64,000 nt of DNA from Scylla paramamosain (Eukaryota; Arthropoda; Malacostraca; Decapoda; Portunidae), in NCBI RefSeq assembly GCF_035594125.1, contig NC_087167.1, positions 1,251,001 to 1,315,000 on the forward strand. The letters are read 5' to 3'. The number at the start of each line of letters is the position of its first letter. Position 1 is the first letter of the stretch. Positions 1 through 32,818 of the stretch are shown here, in pieces. The notes under the pieces were generated by a model, which was not told the origin of the DNA, did not search any database, and was given only the letters and a program-made list of their open reading frames with translations. The position numbers and the translations under genes are program-made.

Positions 1-5649
<5,649 letters not shown>

Positions 5650-5655
5650 GTTTAT

Positions 5656-5685
5656 CTGGAAATTTATTGATAAAGGTATTATGTG

Positions 5686-5783
<98 letters not shown>

Positions 5784-5785
5784 GC
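5656..5785 (-). other. Leader (5' UTR) intron of IR-A, GC-AG
   Basis: The donor on the minus strand is AAG|GCAAGT at 5786/5785 and the acceptor TTTCCAG ends at 5656, five bases before the start codon. Between them sits a (GA)n tract (5690-5780 on the plus strand). IR-B has the same arrangement with the same GC donor. No in-frame signal helps here because it is untranslated, so support comes from paralog conservation and the match to the GC-AG consensus. Confidence 0.55.
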
Positions 5786-5883
5786 CTTCTGTGCAACATG
5801 TAGCTCGTGACAGCACAAGGGAGTGAGTAGTGGTGCAGCCTTCTGCTGCGGTGTAGCTCATAGCTAGACCTGTAGACAATCAA

Positions 5884-5944
5884 GCATGCGCTCAGTATTG
5901 CTATGGGATTGGCTCTTTTGGCACGACATAGAAAATACCATTGG
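5884..5944 (-). promoter_or_regulatory. Shared upstream module of IR-A
   Basis: Plus-strand reading: GCATGCG, then ATTGGCTC at 5908-5915, then ATTGG at 5940-5944; on the gene strand these are CCAAT boxes followed by a CATGC element about 235-300 bp before the ATG. The same order recurs upstream of IR-B, -C, -D and -E although surrounding sequence has diverged. CCAAT boxes are classical NF-Y sites; promoter function is inferred. Confidence 0.55.
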
Positions 5945-6393
5945 TTCCGAAAATACACGACTTCTCATTGGCGTTTCTTTTTTTCGTTGTGCACTTTATC
6001 TTGTTGGAGAGGGTAATGTAATTAGCTTCTGTCCTTTTTTACGATAGTGTGGTGGAATGAATAAATAGTCACCAGCGGCTAAGTAGCTTTTTTTTTCCTA
6101 ATGTCTTACAGTATGACGTTTGACATCACTTTTTTTTCTAGTTCAGTAACCACAACGCATGGTTTTCTTGCAAATACTATTGGTTTCATTTAATATAATG
6201 TCTTTCATTTATTGAGTCATTCAGACTTCTCTAGATATATTCACATCTTGTCTTTTGTTCGAAACTGCTTGCTTCTTTGTGTGAAAATGAACACTGAACT
6301 AGACACAGTTAGTAAGATTATAATTTTTTTTTGTGTGTGTCTCTAACCTTCACACTGCTGGGCTAGTCTGAGTCTGATTCTCAGATTTGCAAC

Positions 6394-6582
<189 letters not shown>

Positions 6583-7139
6583 CGCATTTTAGTAACATTC
6601 AGTGCTACATTAACTAATTCAGCCAATGTTGGATAATAGCAGCTCGCAAGGTAGGCCTGCCATTTTTTTTTTTTTTACACCTATTGCATTTCACCATGAG
6701 ATGTACATTAGCTTCCGGTATTAACAAAGGAGCCGAGAGTACTCTTCTTAAGCTTTTTCCAGTCTTTATGCACCTATTTCAAGTATGCACTGGCAATAAA
6801 CATTATTTATCTCATAAAAGTTTTAATGTCTTCGAAAAAAAAGAACACATTAATTTTCATATCTGCATTTATTGAATAATTATTTGAAAAAAAAAATGCA
6901 ATACAAAATATCACAGTTCACAACGCAGTTTTAATCACAGTTTGAAAAAAAAAAGTTGCACTGGGAAACTTTCGTTATTTTTTTGCATATTAAATACAGA
7001 AAGTACTAGGGATGCCAAAAGTTTTGAGCCTCACTAGAAAATAGTGAGTCAGGGAATTTAAATTGTCTCCATAATTTGCTAAATACCATTAATATGGTAT
7101 TGATATATATTTTCAAATAATTCGTCTTCTTTGGTATGT

Positions 7140-7345
7140 TTACGAAGTGAACATACTTGACAGGTGTTGTGAAAATTATAAAACGATGCCAACGCTATGC
7201 CACTGATGAGTTGGTCATGGAAGTCGTGGACTTCTACCACAGGTCCCTAACAAAGAACCTTTACTCCAGTGGTATCCAGATGCTGCACCACCAGTAAGTG
7301 TGTTGGCTTGAAGGAAAATTATGATAAAATAGGTAAATAAAGTAC
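7140..7345 (+). mobile_element. mariner-like transposase remnant, internally deleted
   Basis: The piece around 7195-7285 matches 18705-18800 beyond IR-C and encodes a shadow of the mariner C-terminus (FY--LTKN-YSSGI-MLHH). Most of the transposase is missing. It sits 100-300 bp past the IR-B stop, the same relative place as the longer copy past IR-C. Confidence 0.6.
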
Positions 7346-7446
7346 TAAAACCTTTTTATCGGCTATCATTCTCTGGAGGCTTAGACCTTGTGATTTAACC
7401 CTCTCAGTGTCACTACTGTCCGGAAACTACGACTGTAATGTGGATA

Positions 7447-15735
<8,289 letters not shown>

Positions 15736-15741
15736 GGTTAT

Positions 15742-15866
<125 letters not shown>

Positions 15867-15963
15867 CTTCGGTGCAACAATAGCCCGTGACGGCCCAAGG
15901 GACTGAGTAGTGCTTTAGCCTCTTACTCCGGTGTACTTCATCGCAAGACCTGTAGACAATCAG

Positions 15964-16026
15964 GCATGCGTGCAGCATTGCAATGTTGGGATTGGCTGTT
16001 TTACCAGGACCCAGAAAAATGACATT
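15964..16026 (-). promoter_or_regulatory. Shared upstream module of IR-B
   Basis: GCATGCGTGCA, ATTGGCT at 15991-15997 and CATTGG near 16022, in the same order and spacing as in IR-A. The leader sequence between this module and the start codon is also clearly homologous to IR-A. Confidence 0.55.
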
Positions 16027-16413
16027 GGTTTCCACAAATTCGGGACTCCTCATTGGTGTTTCTTTTTCTTTTCTTTTTTTTTTTTCATTGTACTCGATCG
16101 TGCTGCTGGAAAGGGCAATGGGATTCGGTGTTTTTTTTTTTTTTTTTTACAGCAGTGTGGTTGAATGAATAAATAGTCACCAGCAGCTAAATAGTTTTTT
16201 CCTTCTTTTTCTAATGCATTGTAGTGTAACTCTTGACACCATGTTTTTTTTTTTTTTTTTCTAATACGCAGACTCCACACCTCACTGTTTTGTGTGCAAA
16301 TATTATAATTTTCTCTCAGTATAATGGCCTCCAGTTCTTTACTTGTTGAGACTACGCTACATATGTTAAGGATTTCATTGTTGTCATGGTGAACGAAATT
16401 GCTTGCGTTTTTT

Positions 16414-16456
<43 letters not shown>

Positions 16457-17043
16457 ATAAACATTGCGAAAGAATATCCAGCCTCTAGGATACTTGGCAT
16501 AAGACGGAACTTTCCATCTTTCGACGGATATTTTTTTTATTTGATTTATTCATTTATTTTTATTTATTTATTTATTTGTTTTTAATTTTTTCTTTTTTTG
16601 TGTGTGTAAGATGATCTCCATAAAGTACAAAATCATTATAATCTTAATCTTTGTTTAAAGTTCTTCATATTTATTTACTTTTTTTTTATCTATTTTAATG
16701 CAGCACCGTATATCAATCGTTCACTTAACCTTGTTGACACCCAGTTCGTAATAGATACCCTTCGATTAAATTCCATTCCTAACCTCCGAGATTGTGGAGT
16801 GTCGCCTCTTGACTTGAATAAGCAGCCTTTGCTGGTTTTATGCAGGACATGAAACCTTTCAAACATGACTACTCATGTCAGAATTTCAGAATCTCTTTCT
16901 TGATTATGTCTTCTCATTTAGCTTACAATATCCACAGTCACCATAAAACACTGATTCCCAACCTTCCCGCAGACATTTATTCCCTCAACGTGCTCTGTTT
17001 TGTTGGTTCTTTATCTCCAGTTTACCAGATATGCATAGCCAGC

Positions 17044-17251
<208 letters not shown>

Positions 17252-17328
17252 ACAAATGACGTATTACACACATGAACAAACTAGCTGTCAGTCATCATAG
17301 ATTTTTTTTTCCGATGTGGCAGCCTTTC

Positions 17329-17484
<156 letters not shown>

Positions 17485-17929
17485 CGATTTGAAACTCATT
17501 GAATCCTGTGGAATGAATAGTACATCTCTCTTAATTATGCACTGTCAATAATTATTATTTATCTAATAATGCTGCGTATTTCCTTTCAAAACATTTGAAC
17601 TCTTCATCACCTCATTTACTGAATAATTTGTTTTGAAGAAATAATACGATCTAAGTATTACAGCCTACTGCAGATAGTTTCAATTTAATAATGAAAAAAG
17701 TTGCGTTTGGAAACCTATTCAATATCTTCACATTTGAACTGAAGCAGTAACAGGATTGGTCGATAAGCTTTCAGCTTCACTAGAAGACAGGGACAGTTCT
17801 ATAAAATTTAGTTTACATAATTATGTCTGGTATTAATTATGCTAACCAAGTTTTTCAACCCTAACACTTTTTGTTTCTTTTGTCAATTGAGATTTTCAAC
17901 CCTAACACTTTTTTTTTTTTTTATTGAGA

Positions 17930-18830
17930 AATGAACGTACTTGACGTGTGTAGTGAAAATTAAACGAGTCTGTGATCAAGTATTTTTATTTGAACCCTAT
18001 GTGACATCAGTGAGAGCATGGTGAACATACCAAGGAGGTGATCCCTCTTATGACATAATAACATTGAGGCGTTAGGAAGCGCCTCGAAGACGATTGATGA
18101 TCAGAGAAACCACTGACCATGTCTGCACCAGACAACCTTGACATCGTCATTGCGATGGTTATGGAGGATCCACTTCTGTCATCTCGTCAAGTAGCAGACA
18201 GATTGTGCATATCCTTGGAGCAAGCTGACAATATGAAGAATAAACTAGACTTATCGACGATGTCTGGTCGCTGGGTGCCATGCATTCTGATACCGGAACA
18301 GTGAAAACTGTGCAACCTGTCTTGTGACCAAACAGCAGAGAATGCCAAGGAATGACCAAGTCTTAACCGGAAAGGTCATGACATCTGTTGTCTGGGATAC
18401 ACGAGGCACATTCTTGGCGGTCCATCTCCAAAAGGGTCACCATCACTTCATCCTACACCGACTTGCGACTTCTCTGGCAGAACATGAAAAACAGGCCAGG
18501 AATGGTGACCAATAAGACCCTGTTTCGCCAGAACAATGTTCCAACCCACACCTCGATAGTGGCAATGGCAAAAATCTATAGGTGTCTCCCAACTCGTTCA
18601 TCACATGCCATATTCACCAATCTTGTACCCTGTAACTTTCATCTCTTCCCTATTATGAGGAAAAGAATCTGGCTGGACAACAATACTCCATCGACATGTA
18701 GATCACGGAGGCAGTGAACTTCTACCTCAGATCTCAAACCAAGAACTTTTACTGCAGTGGTATCCGAGTACTCAACCACCAATGAAAGAAGTGCGTTGAC
18801 TTGAATATTTCTATCGGCTATCATCTACCC
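17930..18830 (+). mobile_element. mariner-like DNA transposon, decayed
   Basis: Broken frames at 18119-18304 (N-terminal HTH-like piece: VMEDPLLSSRQVADRLCISL) and 18388-18717 (catalytic end: VPTHTSIVAMAKI, then LVPCNFHLFPIMRKR, the usual mariner PCDFHLFP block) show an inactive mariner transposase. Frameshifts and stops exclude activity. The CNFHLF block has Asn in place of the catalytic Asp. It lies just past the IR-C 3' end. Confidence 0.75.
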
Positions 18831-18941
18831 CAAGTGATGTCAGTGTTATACGGAAAATATTTTGCAAAGCGAATATCAAGCATATGTTTCAATGTGGCTA
18901 AAACTAAGGGGAAAGTGCAACTTTTGGAAGTCAGAGATCTG

Positions 18942-25415
<6,474 letters not shown>

Positions 25416-25670
25416 CCTCGTTTCAGTATGATTGTACCAGCATGAAGGACTGTGAGGAGTGATTCTGTGTTGTGTGATATATCATTACATTAATGTCTTA
25501 CTTGAAAGGTAAAATTGTTGATACCTGAAGTGTCAGGAAGACAATGTTAGATACATGAAAGTCGTAGCTCACCTATTCCATGTAATATCAGTTGCAGAGT
25601 AAATGCATGTCGGAAGTTTCTGCTTTATGAGTGCTTCAGTGCTGAGGGTTGCAGTGTGTTGACAAATAGT

Positions 25671-25732
25671 CATGCGTGCGTTCAGAGCCTTGCGATTGGC
25701 TCGTTCCAGAAAACTCTGTAGTGTGATTGGTC
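25671..25732 (-). promoter_or_regulatory. Shared upstream module of IR-C
   Basis: CATGCGTGCG at 25671-25680, ATTGGCTC at 25695-25702 and GATTGGTC near 25727. The flanking sequence is otherwise diverged from A and B, which makes the retained motifs stand out. Confidence 0.5.
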
Positions 25733-26167
25733 TCGGGCTCATCCAGAAAACATGAAAGCGGAGGGGAGTTTTTTTTTTTTTTCAGACATGTTCAGTGCAG
25801 CGCTGAGGGAAAGTATATTTTCACGGCCTGTGTCAGTAACTCCGAAAAGTCATTGGATAGTTTCCAGACTTGACCGGCATTTCAGCCTGTGGGAGTGTAT
25901 TTATTTTTGTTTATTTCCTTCCTTTTGTCTTTAGTTTTATTTACCATGATTTGTTTATTTATTTATCATGATTTGTTTATTTATTTATATATTTATTGCA
26001 GTAAAATGTGTTTATCATTTTCTTTTTTGTTTGTTGTTTTTATCCGCAACTCTTTTTTTATGATTTATAAGTACATTTTTTGTCGGTATAATTTATATAA
26101 GTTAGATACATTACATAACATGTTGCTTACTAGGTGTGTCTTGAAATAACTAATGATCTTCCTTTGC

Positions 26168-26169
<2 letters not shown>

Positions 26170-26217
<48 letters not shown>

Positions 26218-26220
26218 ACA
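26170..26220. repeat. (CA)n microsatellite
   Basis: Spacer right of IR-C. Confidence 0.95.
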
Positions 26221-26577
26221 GGGAGATGGTACCTATGCAGCTTTGCGGTCTAGAAGATCACCGCTCTTCCTTCACTTTCTCACTCTTCCTTTATGCAATC
26301 AAGTCTGTAGTAATTATAATACACAATCCACTAATATCTGCATGACAAGAATTTTTCATCCAGTACTACAGTAAAATATGTGTAACAGTGAAGGTCTAGC
26401 CTTAGATCATAAAAATTAATTATAAGGATGAAATAGCGGAGAATGTAAATTTTGATGATCAATTTCTAGCTGCGTGTTTATTTCTGGTCTCTGTATATTT
26501 AGTGTTGCAAGTGTGGGATGCTTTCAGTGTATGGTGTATTATTCTGTTGCAATACCTATTGTAGCTTTATATTTTAC

Positions 26578-26584
<7 letters not shown>

Positions 26585-26662
<78 letters not shown>
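26585..26662. repeat. (GA)n microsatellite
   Basis: Spacer right of IR-C. Confidence 0.95.
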
Positions 26663-26663
<1 letters not shown>

Positions 26664-26689
26664 AGCCATACAGGTATATGGTAAACAGC

Positions 26690-26748
26690 GTAACAGATCG
26701 CCATATGACTGCGATGTTACGGCGCTACAACGTAAATCAATCAATTTG
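26690..26748 (+). mobile_element. Very short 3' end of the RNase H-bearing LINE family
   Basis: Carries the terminal hairpin region CGCCATATGACTGCGATG and AATCAATCAAT tail only. An inverted (ATTG)n run follows it. Confidence 0.55.
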
Positions 26749-27119
26749 GCCTGTATTGATTGATTGATTAATTTAATTTATGACCACAGCGTAGCGGTAT
26801 CATAAAGACGAAGCTTTAGAAACACGTCTCGACTCACGTCTCGATTGAGCTAACTGAGCTGACGACTGACTTCCACCTCCTCACCTCGTCAGTCTCACTC
26901 GCTTTTCGCAGTTGGAACCATCCTCTCTCGTGGTGCCTGGATTCGGTTACATTGTCGTGAGTTAAAAGAAGACGTTATGAACACTCACACAAGTACACTC
27001 ACACGCCTGAGCTACTTATGTTGTGCTGTATTTTGGGTATGTATTTGTTTTCCTTTATTGCTTATTAACTTGTTACCATAACTTATTGTTCATTAACTTG
27101 TGCATGTTTCGTCTACTTT

Positions 27120-28195
27120 AGTTTCCTTTATTGCTCATTAGCAATATCATTGTTCTCCTAAATCTATTAACAGTGGTGTTCCTCAGGGTTCTGTCCTGTC
27201 ACCCATTCTCTTATTATTCATCAAAGAACTTCTTGTCTTATCCACTCCTATGCTGATGATACCATCCTGCACTTTTCCACGTCTTTTCATAGACGTCCTA
27301 CCCTTCAGGAAGTAAACATTTCACGCAGGGAAGCTACAGAACGCCAGACTTCTGATCTTTCTAAAATTTCTAATCGGGGCAGAGCAAACTTGGTATTGTT
27401 CAATGCCTCAAAAGCTCAATTCCTCCATCTATCAACTCCACACAATCTTTCAGACAACTTTCCCCTCTTCTTCAATGACACTCAACTGTCCCCCTCTTCT
27501 ACACTGAACATCCTCGGTCTGTCCTTTACTTATAATCTGAACTGGAAACTTCACATCTCATCTCTAGATAAAACAGCTTCTATGAAGTTAGGTGTTCTGA
27601 AACGTCTTACTGACCCCTCCAGCTGCTAACTCTGTACAAGGGCCTTATCCGTCCATATATGGAGTATGCTTCACATGTCCGGGGGGGTTCCACTAGCTCT
27701 TCTAGACAGGGTGGAATCAAAAGCTTTTTGTCAAGTCAGTTCCTCTCCTCTAACTGACTGTCTTCAGCCTCTCTCTCTCATTGCCGCAATGTTGCATCTC
27801 TAGCTGTCTTCTATCGCAGCTGTCTTCTACCGCTGTTTACATGTTAACTGCTCTTCTGATCTTCCTAACTGCATGCCTCCCCTCCTCCTGTGGCCTCGCT
27901 GCACAAGACTTTCTTCTTTCTCTCATCCCTATTCTGTCCACCTCTCTAATGCAAGAGTTAACCAGTATTCTCAATTATTCATCCCTTTCTCTGGTAAACT
28001 CTGGAACTCCCTGCCTGCTTCCGTATTTCTTCCTTCCTATGACTTGAATTCTTTCAAGAGGGAGGTTTCAAGACACTTGCCCTTCATTTTTTTATTACTG
28101 CTTTGGACCCTTTTATGGGACTGGCATCTCAGTGGGCTTTTTTTTTATTTATTGGATTTTCGTTGCCCTTGGCCAGTGTCCCTCCTACATTAAAA
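27120..28195 (+). mobile_element. CR1/L2-like LINE, 3' half, decayed
   Basis: Reverse-transcriptase blocks are readable: SGVPQGSVLSPIL near 27170-27215, YADDTILHFST near 27247, then SSTLNILGLSFTYNLNWKLH and further C-terminal pieces (RCTRLSSFSHPYSVHLSNAR, FIPFSGKLWNSLPASVF). Several frameshifts and stops break the frame. The element ends in a poly-A-rich tail near 28190. Confidence 0.8.
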
Positions 28196-28539
28196 AAAAA
28201 AGAAGAAAAGTTAACGTTACCACAAAATACTTACTTAAACCCAAGCGTGATCACTGTGTCGTAGATAGGTTGCACGCGCTATGTCCGCTTCAGGTAGTGG
28301 ATATTTAGTTTAATAATGATTGTAAGTTTTATTCCATACTCGATTCACTACCTTATGCTACAAGAAAGAGTACAACACACCCATAGTCAACCAACTTCTA
28401 CCTGTGCTTGTAACAAGGGTGAATACACTGTAAAACAAATCAGATAAGGGGAGGGAAGGAGGAAGTAAAATGCTCCAGGGCAGAGAACGTACTATGGAAG
28501 TCTGTTTTAGCTAGAGGTAAGATGTGAGGTTTCCATTTC

Positions 28540-28840
28540 AGATTGTAAGTAAAGGACAGACCGGGGATGTTCAGTGTAGAAAAGGGGGACAGCTGAGTGT
28601 CATTGAAGAAGAAGGGATAGTTGTCTGGAAGGTTGTGTCGAGTTGATAGATGGTGGAGTAGGAGTTTTTTGAGGCATTAAAAAATACCAAGTTTGCTCTG
28701 CCCCCAATAAGAAATTTTAGAAAGATCAGAAGTCAGGCGTCAGAGGAAAGCCAAAAGCTGGTGGTGAACATTGAAGTCTCCAAGAATGGAGATCTCTGCA
28801 AAAGGGAAGAGTCAGAATGTGCTCCACTTTGGAAATTAAG
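28540..28840 (-). mobile_element. CR1/L2-like LINE fragment, inverted
   Basis: The minus strand repeats the RT section of the neighbouring copy (27340-27540), so two pieces of one family lie in opposite orientation about 1 kb apart. Confidence 0.65.
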
Positions 28841-29169
28841 TAGCCAAGGAATAATTATGATAATAATAATTGATTAATACCGGCTATACCTTCTCTAAAC
28901 AATAACTTGAATCACTTCGTCATATATATTTTACGAGGCAATTCGATTTATTTTTAATATATTTCACGAGGCAATTCGATTTATTTTTAAAGAAAACATT
29001 ACATGGACGCCGTTCAACACAAAAATTGCTATATGAAGATCAATGATTGTCTTGCAAGTTGTGCAAGACTAATTTACAGTACATTCATATAGAGTGCCAT
29101 CTGTTTCAAGGCGGACTATCGGTTACAAACCATCATGAACATCGACAGAACATAAAGTAAAACTCGTTA
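28841..29169. other. Spacer left of IR-D stop codon
   Basis: No gene seen. It contains a short tandem duplication (CGAGGCAATTCGATTTATTT unit twice at about 28934-28989). Confidence 0.5.
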
Positions 29170-29852
29170 TTAAGTGAAAGAAGAAATTTTTATGTGGTAG
29201 CCACAGTAATAGAATCTTAAAACCACCTCACTCAAGAAAGCAACAAGGGAAACGAACGCACAGATAAAATAAAGGAAGAATGGACCTTGCATATGGACCA
29301 GTGTGAGGGCTCGGTTATCCTCGCTAGAGATATCTTCTGACTGAGCTTCATTTACACGCTTCCTACTGGCGCTTCGGATGTTTCTGATTACTTGCTTTGT
29401 CCAGTAGTCAATCAGTCCGCCCTAGGAAAATAAACAAATAAATAATTAAATATAAACTAAATAAATAAAATAGTATATAAACAAGTAAGCGATGATATTA
29501 TTTATGATGATGATGATGGTGGCAATAATAATAATAATAATAATAATAATAATTAACCAATACTACTATTACTACTACTACTAATAATAATGATAATAAT
29601 AATAATGATAATAATAATTTGAAAAGAAATTGAAAAATATTAAGGAATCAAACCTTATCTGCAAAATAATTCATCAAGGACTATTCATATTCTGGGAATG
29701 TCCGATATGAAAACCCTTATAAGAGGATAAAATCCAAAACAATTCCGGTGACCACTGTTATACTGTTGAAGACAGCAGTATAATATTTGTTGTCTTAATA
29801 ATGAGAGCTACTAATATATTTTCTAACACTTAAGAACTTTCAGGAAGAGATT

Positions 29853-29926
<74 letters not shown>

Positions 29927-31040
29927 CATCATCACAACTACGTAGGATTTTATGAAATGTTGATAATGTTTATTAATGACATATGATACAGCCGTGCACT
30001 GAAGCGCTTGTATAGCAATTTAGTTAAACACAGATATCATTTACTTTCCTTAAAAACAGTACGTACACTAATAAATAGGAAATGATAGATAAGATAAATA
30101 AGAGAAGATAAATATTTAGACGTATAAATATATTATTCAAGTCGTATACATGAGTTTGATTTAGATTAACTGATAAATAAGTAAATATAGATATTTAGAC
30201 ATGGGCGCTTTTATTCAAATATTCGAGAGTTTTAATTAACAAAGTAAATTACTCACTCCGTGTATATCAATAAGGCAATTATCGATATTGATCTTGAAAG
30301 GAGCGTCCAGTACAAGCGGAAAGCCAGCGTAACCAGGCATGAGGTTCCCTTGTGTCACATAGATGGGCGTCGATCCATCCTTTTGGGTGAAGCCCTCCGC
30401 CACCTTCATCTCCAGGTACAGTCGTTCATACATGTGCGCTTTGCTGTTTACGGATAGGGAAAATCTGAATTGATTTATGAGGTATTTCAGGAAAAAAAGT
30501 CAATGCGCTGCTTAGTCTTAGTTTTTTAATGCCTTTACCTACGCCTTATCGTTGGGGGGGGGGGGGGGCGGTCTTGCGTGTCCCTATGACCTGGTGAGCG
30601 AGGCTAGAGGGGAATTCGGCACCTGCTCCGCCCTATTTAGGGGGAGAGGGCAACTCATGCTAGCAAGGTCGCCAGTGAGGGACCAGACTCAATAGTTCCC
30701 AGTTAGGCTGTCAGTACGGGTAAACGGTGCCGCTCACAACACAGGGGCCACCTTTTGAGGTCGTCCTGTGTTGGATGGTTGAGTGTCTGAGCTGTGATGC
30801 ATTGTGCGAGGAGGTCTTAGCTCCGCCATGGACAAACTTTGGAATCACGAGGGGCCAATTTTTCAAACAAGTGGCCCCCATGGGGACGAGGAAACCCCGT
30901 CCCCGACGGCCAGTGCTCGCTCCCTTCGTAGTCCCAGTAGGCGGTTTCCCTTGGTCCCTGAAGCCATTTTATTTAATATTTTTATGGGAAAAAAAAAATT
31001 AATTTGGTTTTGGAGGGACTGTCGACCAGGACCTCGAGAC

Positions 31041-31074
<34 letters not shown>

Positions 31075-31836
31075 TGTGATGATGATGGTGATGTGCAGGC
31101 TCGTTCTTCTCCTGTTGTTGTTTCCCATGATGGAAGACAGCTTGGGTCAGTTGTTCAGTCTTGTCTTGACACTCTCGTGATGATTAATGTCTATGCCTCC
31201 ACTTCATACCGTGCTATCCACTCGGTTTTCAAGACTTTTGGAACGGTTCTCCGTATTATTCTCAAATACGACGACGATTGTGTCTCCGATCGGTGCTATG
31301 TGACATTTTCATCTGACGTTGCCGCCAAAGCTGCCCTTGAGGCAGTGAATTATCTGCGTCTTAAAGACAACTTAATTGCTGAGATCATTCGATCAAGCAC
31401 TTGAAACAAACTTGTCACTTAAACCTACAACAGGGGCTTGCCTGTCCCTATGATCAGGCGAGCGAGGCTAGAGGGGACTTCGGCCCCTGGTCCGCCTTAC
31501 TTAGTGGGAGAAGGCCAGTACAGGTCAACGGTGCCGCTCACCAGAGGGGCCACCTTTTGAGGTCGTCCTGTGTTGATATATGCATACCTGTGTATTCGTA
31601 ATATATCAGGAATATGTGAAGTATTTCTGGGAAACTGGTACAAGTAAAAACTTTCAACTTACTTTTCTGTCATGACTTTTTGTAGTCCTTCCATATAGGA
31701 CGGCACATGTTCAACTCTTTCACTAAAGGACCTTAAGGTCTCAGATCCAGAATCCTTAAAACTTTGTATAAATATGTCCATTCTTTTCATGAAAGTTACT
31801 CTGAAAGAAATAAAAAATTTGATTGAAAATTTTGAG

Positions 31837-31895
<59 letters not shown>

Positions 31896-32640
31896 TATAC
31901 CTCAACCAAAACTTATTATCAAAGAATGCCACCTTTTCTACGTGAACACAATGAAAAGCCTACGTGATTCCCATGTCCACAAGGTCAGCAAGTGTTTCCG
32001 GGCGAGGTGGATACTTAGGTGCGGTGAGGCTAGCAGTCAGGTTGCTGCGATAAACAGTTCCCACAATAAAGGCAAAGATCAGCCATACTGTTAAAAGAAC
32101 ACGCGTTGAGTTGTTTCTTGGCAGCTCCCCTGGAATGGCCTCGTCCAGCAGCGTCCCGACCACCTGCTTCAACACCACCCACGCCCCTGAACCATCACTG
32201 TAGGTGCCTTGCATCATCTGTAGTTGGTGTTTTGGAGATTGTTCATTAATAATGACACGTCAATTTTCTCTCCATATCTTAAAAATCTGGGCTTCAAACA
32301 TTTTTGCATCGAGTGGGTCGAGAATTCAAATTTAAATAGAAAACTTTACTCTTACCAACAAGAGAATACCATAAACCAGGAGCACGGTGATCAGTATTGA
32401 GATCCAGACTTCCCTTTGCATTGGATGGTAGAGAGCCTGCCAGCTGGGCTCAATGGTGGGCTTAGCAAAAGCAAATGCCAGAGCTGATGGCTCCAACAAA
32501 AAGCTGTAATCAAATTTCTCAACCATGTGAGCCATGACAGGATAATTGATTGGTATCATGAGAGCCTCCCGTGTCTGTACGCGTTCCATCACCTGTCAAG
32601 GATTTCTCTGTAGAATGACGCGTTTAAGTACACTAAATTA

Positions 32641-32682
<42 letters not shown>

Positions 32683-32783
32683 AGAAACCAACCTCAGCTC
32701 TTTTGGATACAATTCAAAATCTAATGAACACGAGTTAATAATTCTAAGTGTAATCGGAAGCATATATAAGTGTAATCGGAAGC

Positions 32784-32818
<35 letters not shown>

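Larger units (their letters stand above)
25735..27119. other. Spacer right of IR-C
   Basis: No gene seen. AT-rich, with (CA)n and (GA)n tracts and a short LINE 3' end at about 26690-26745. Confidence 0.5.

Noticed and set aside
27390..27629. Host gene on the plus strand between IR-C and IR-D
   Set aside because: The frame is part of a decayed LINE reverse transcriptase; similar pieces recur at 28540 and 34430.
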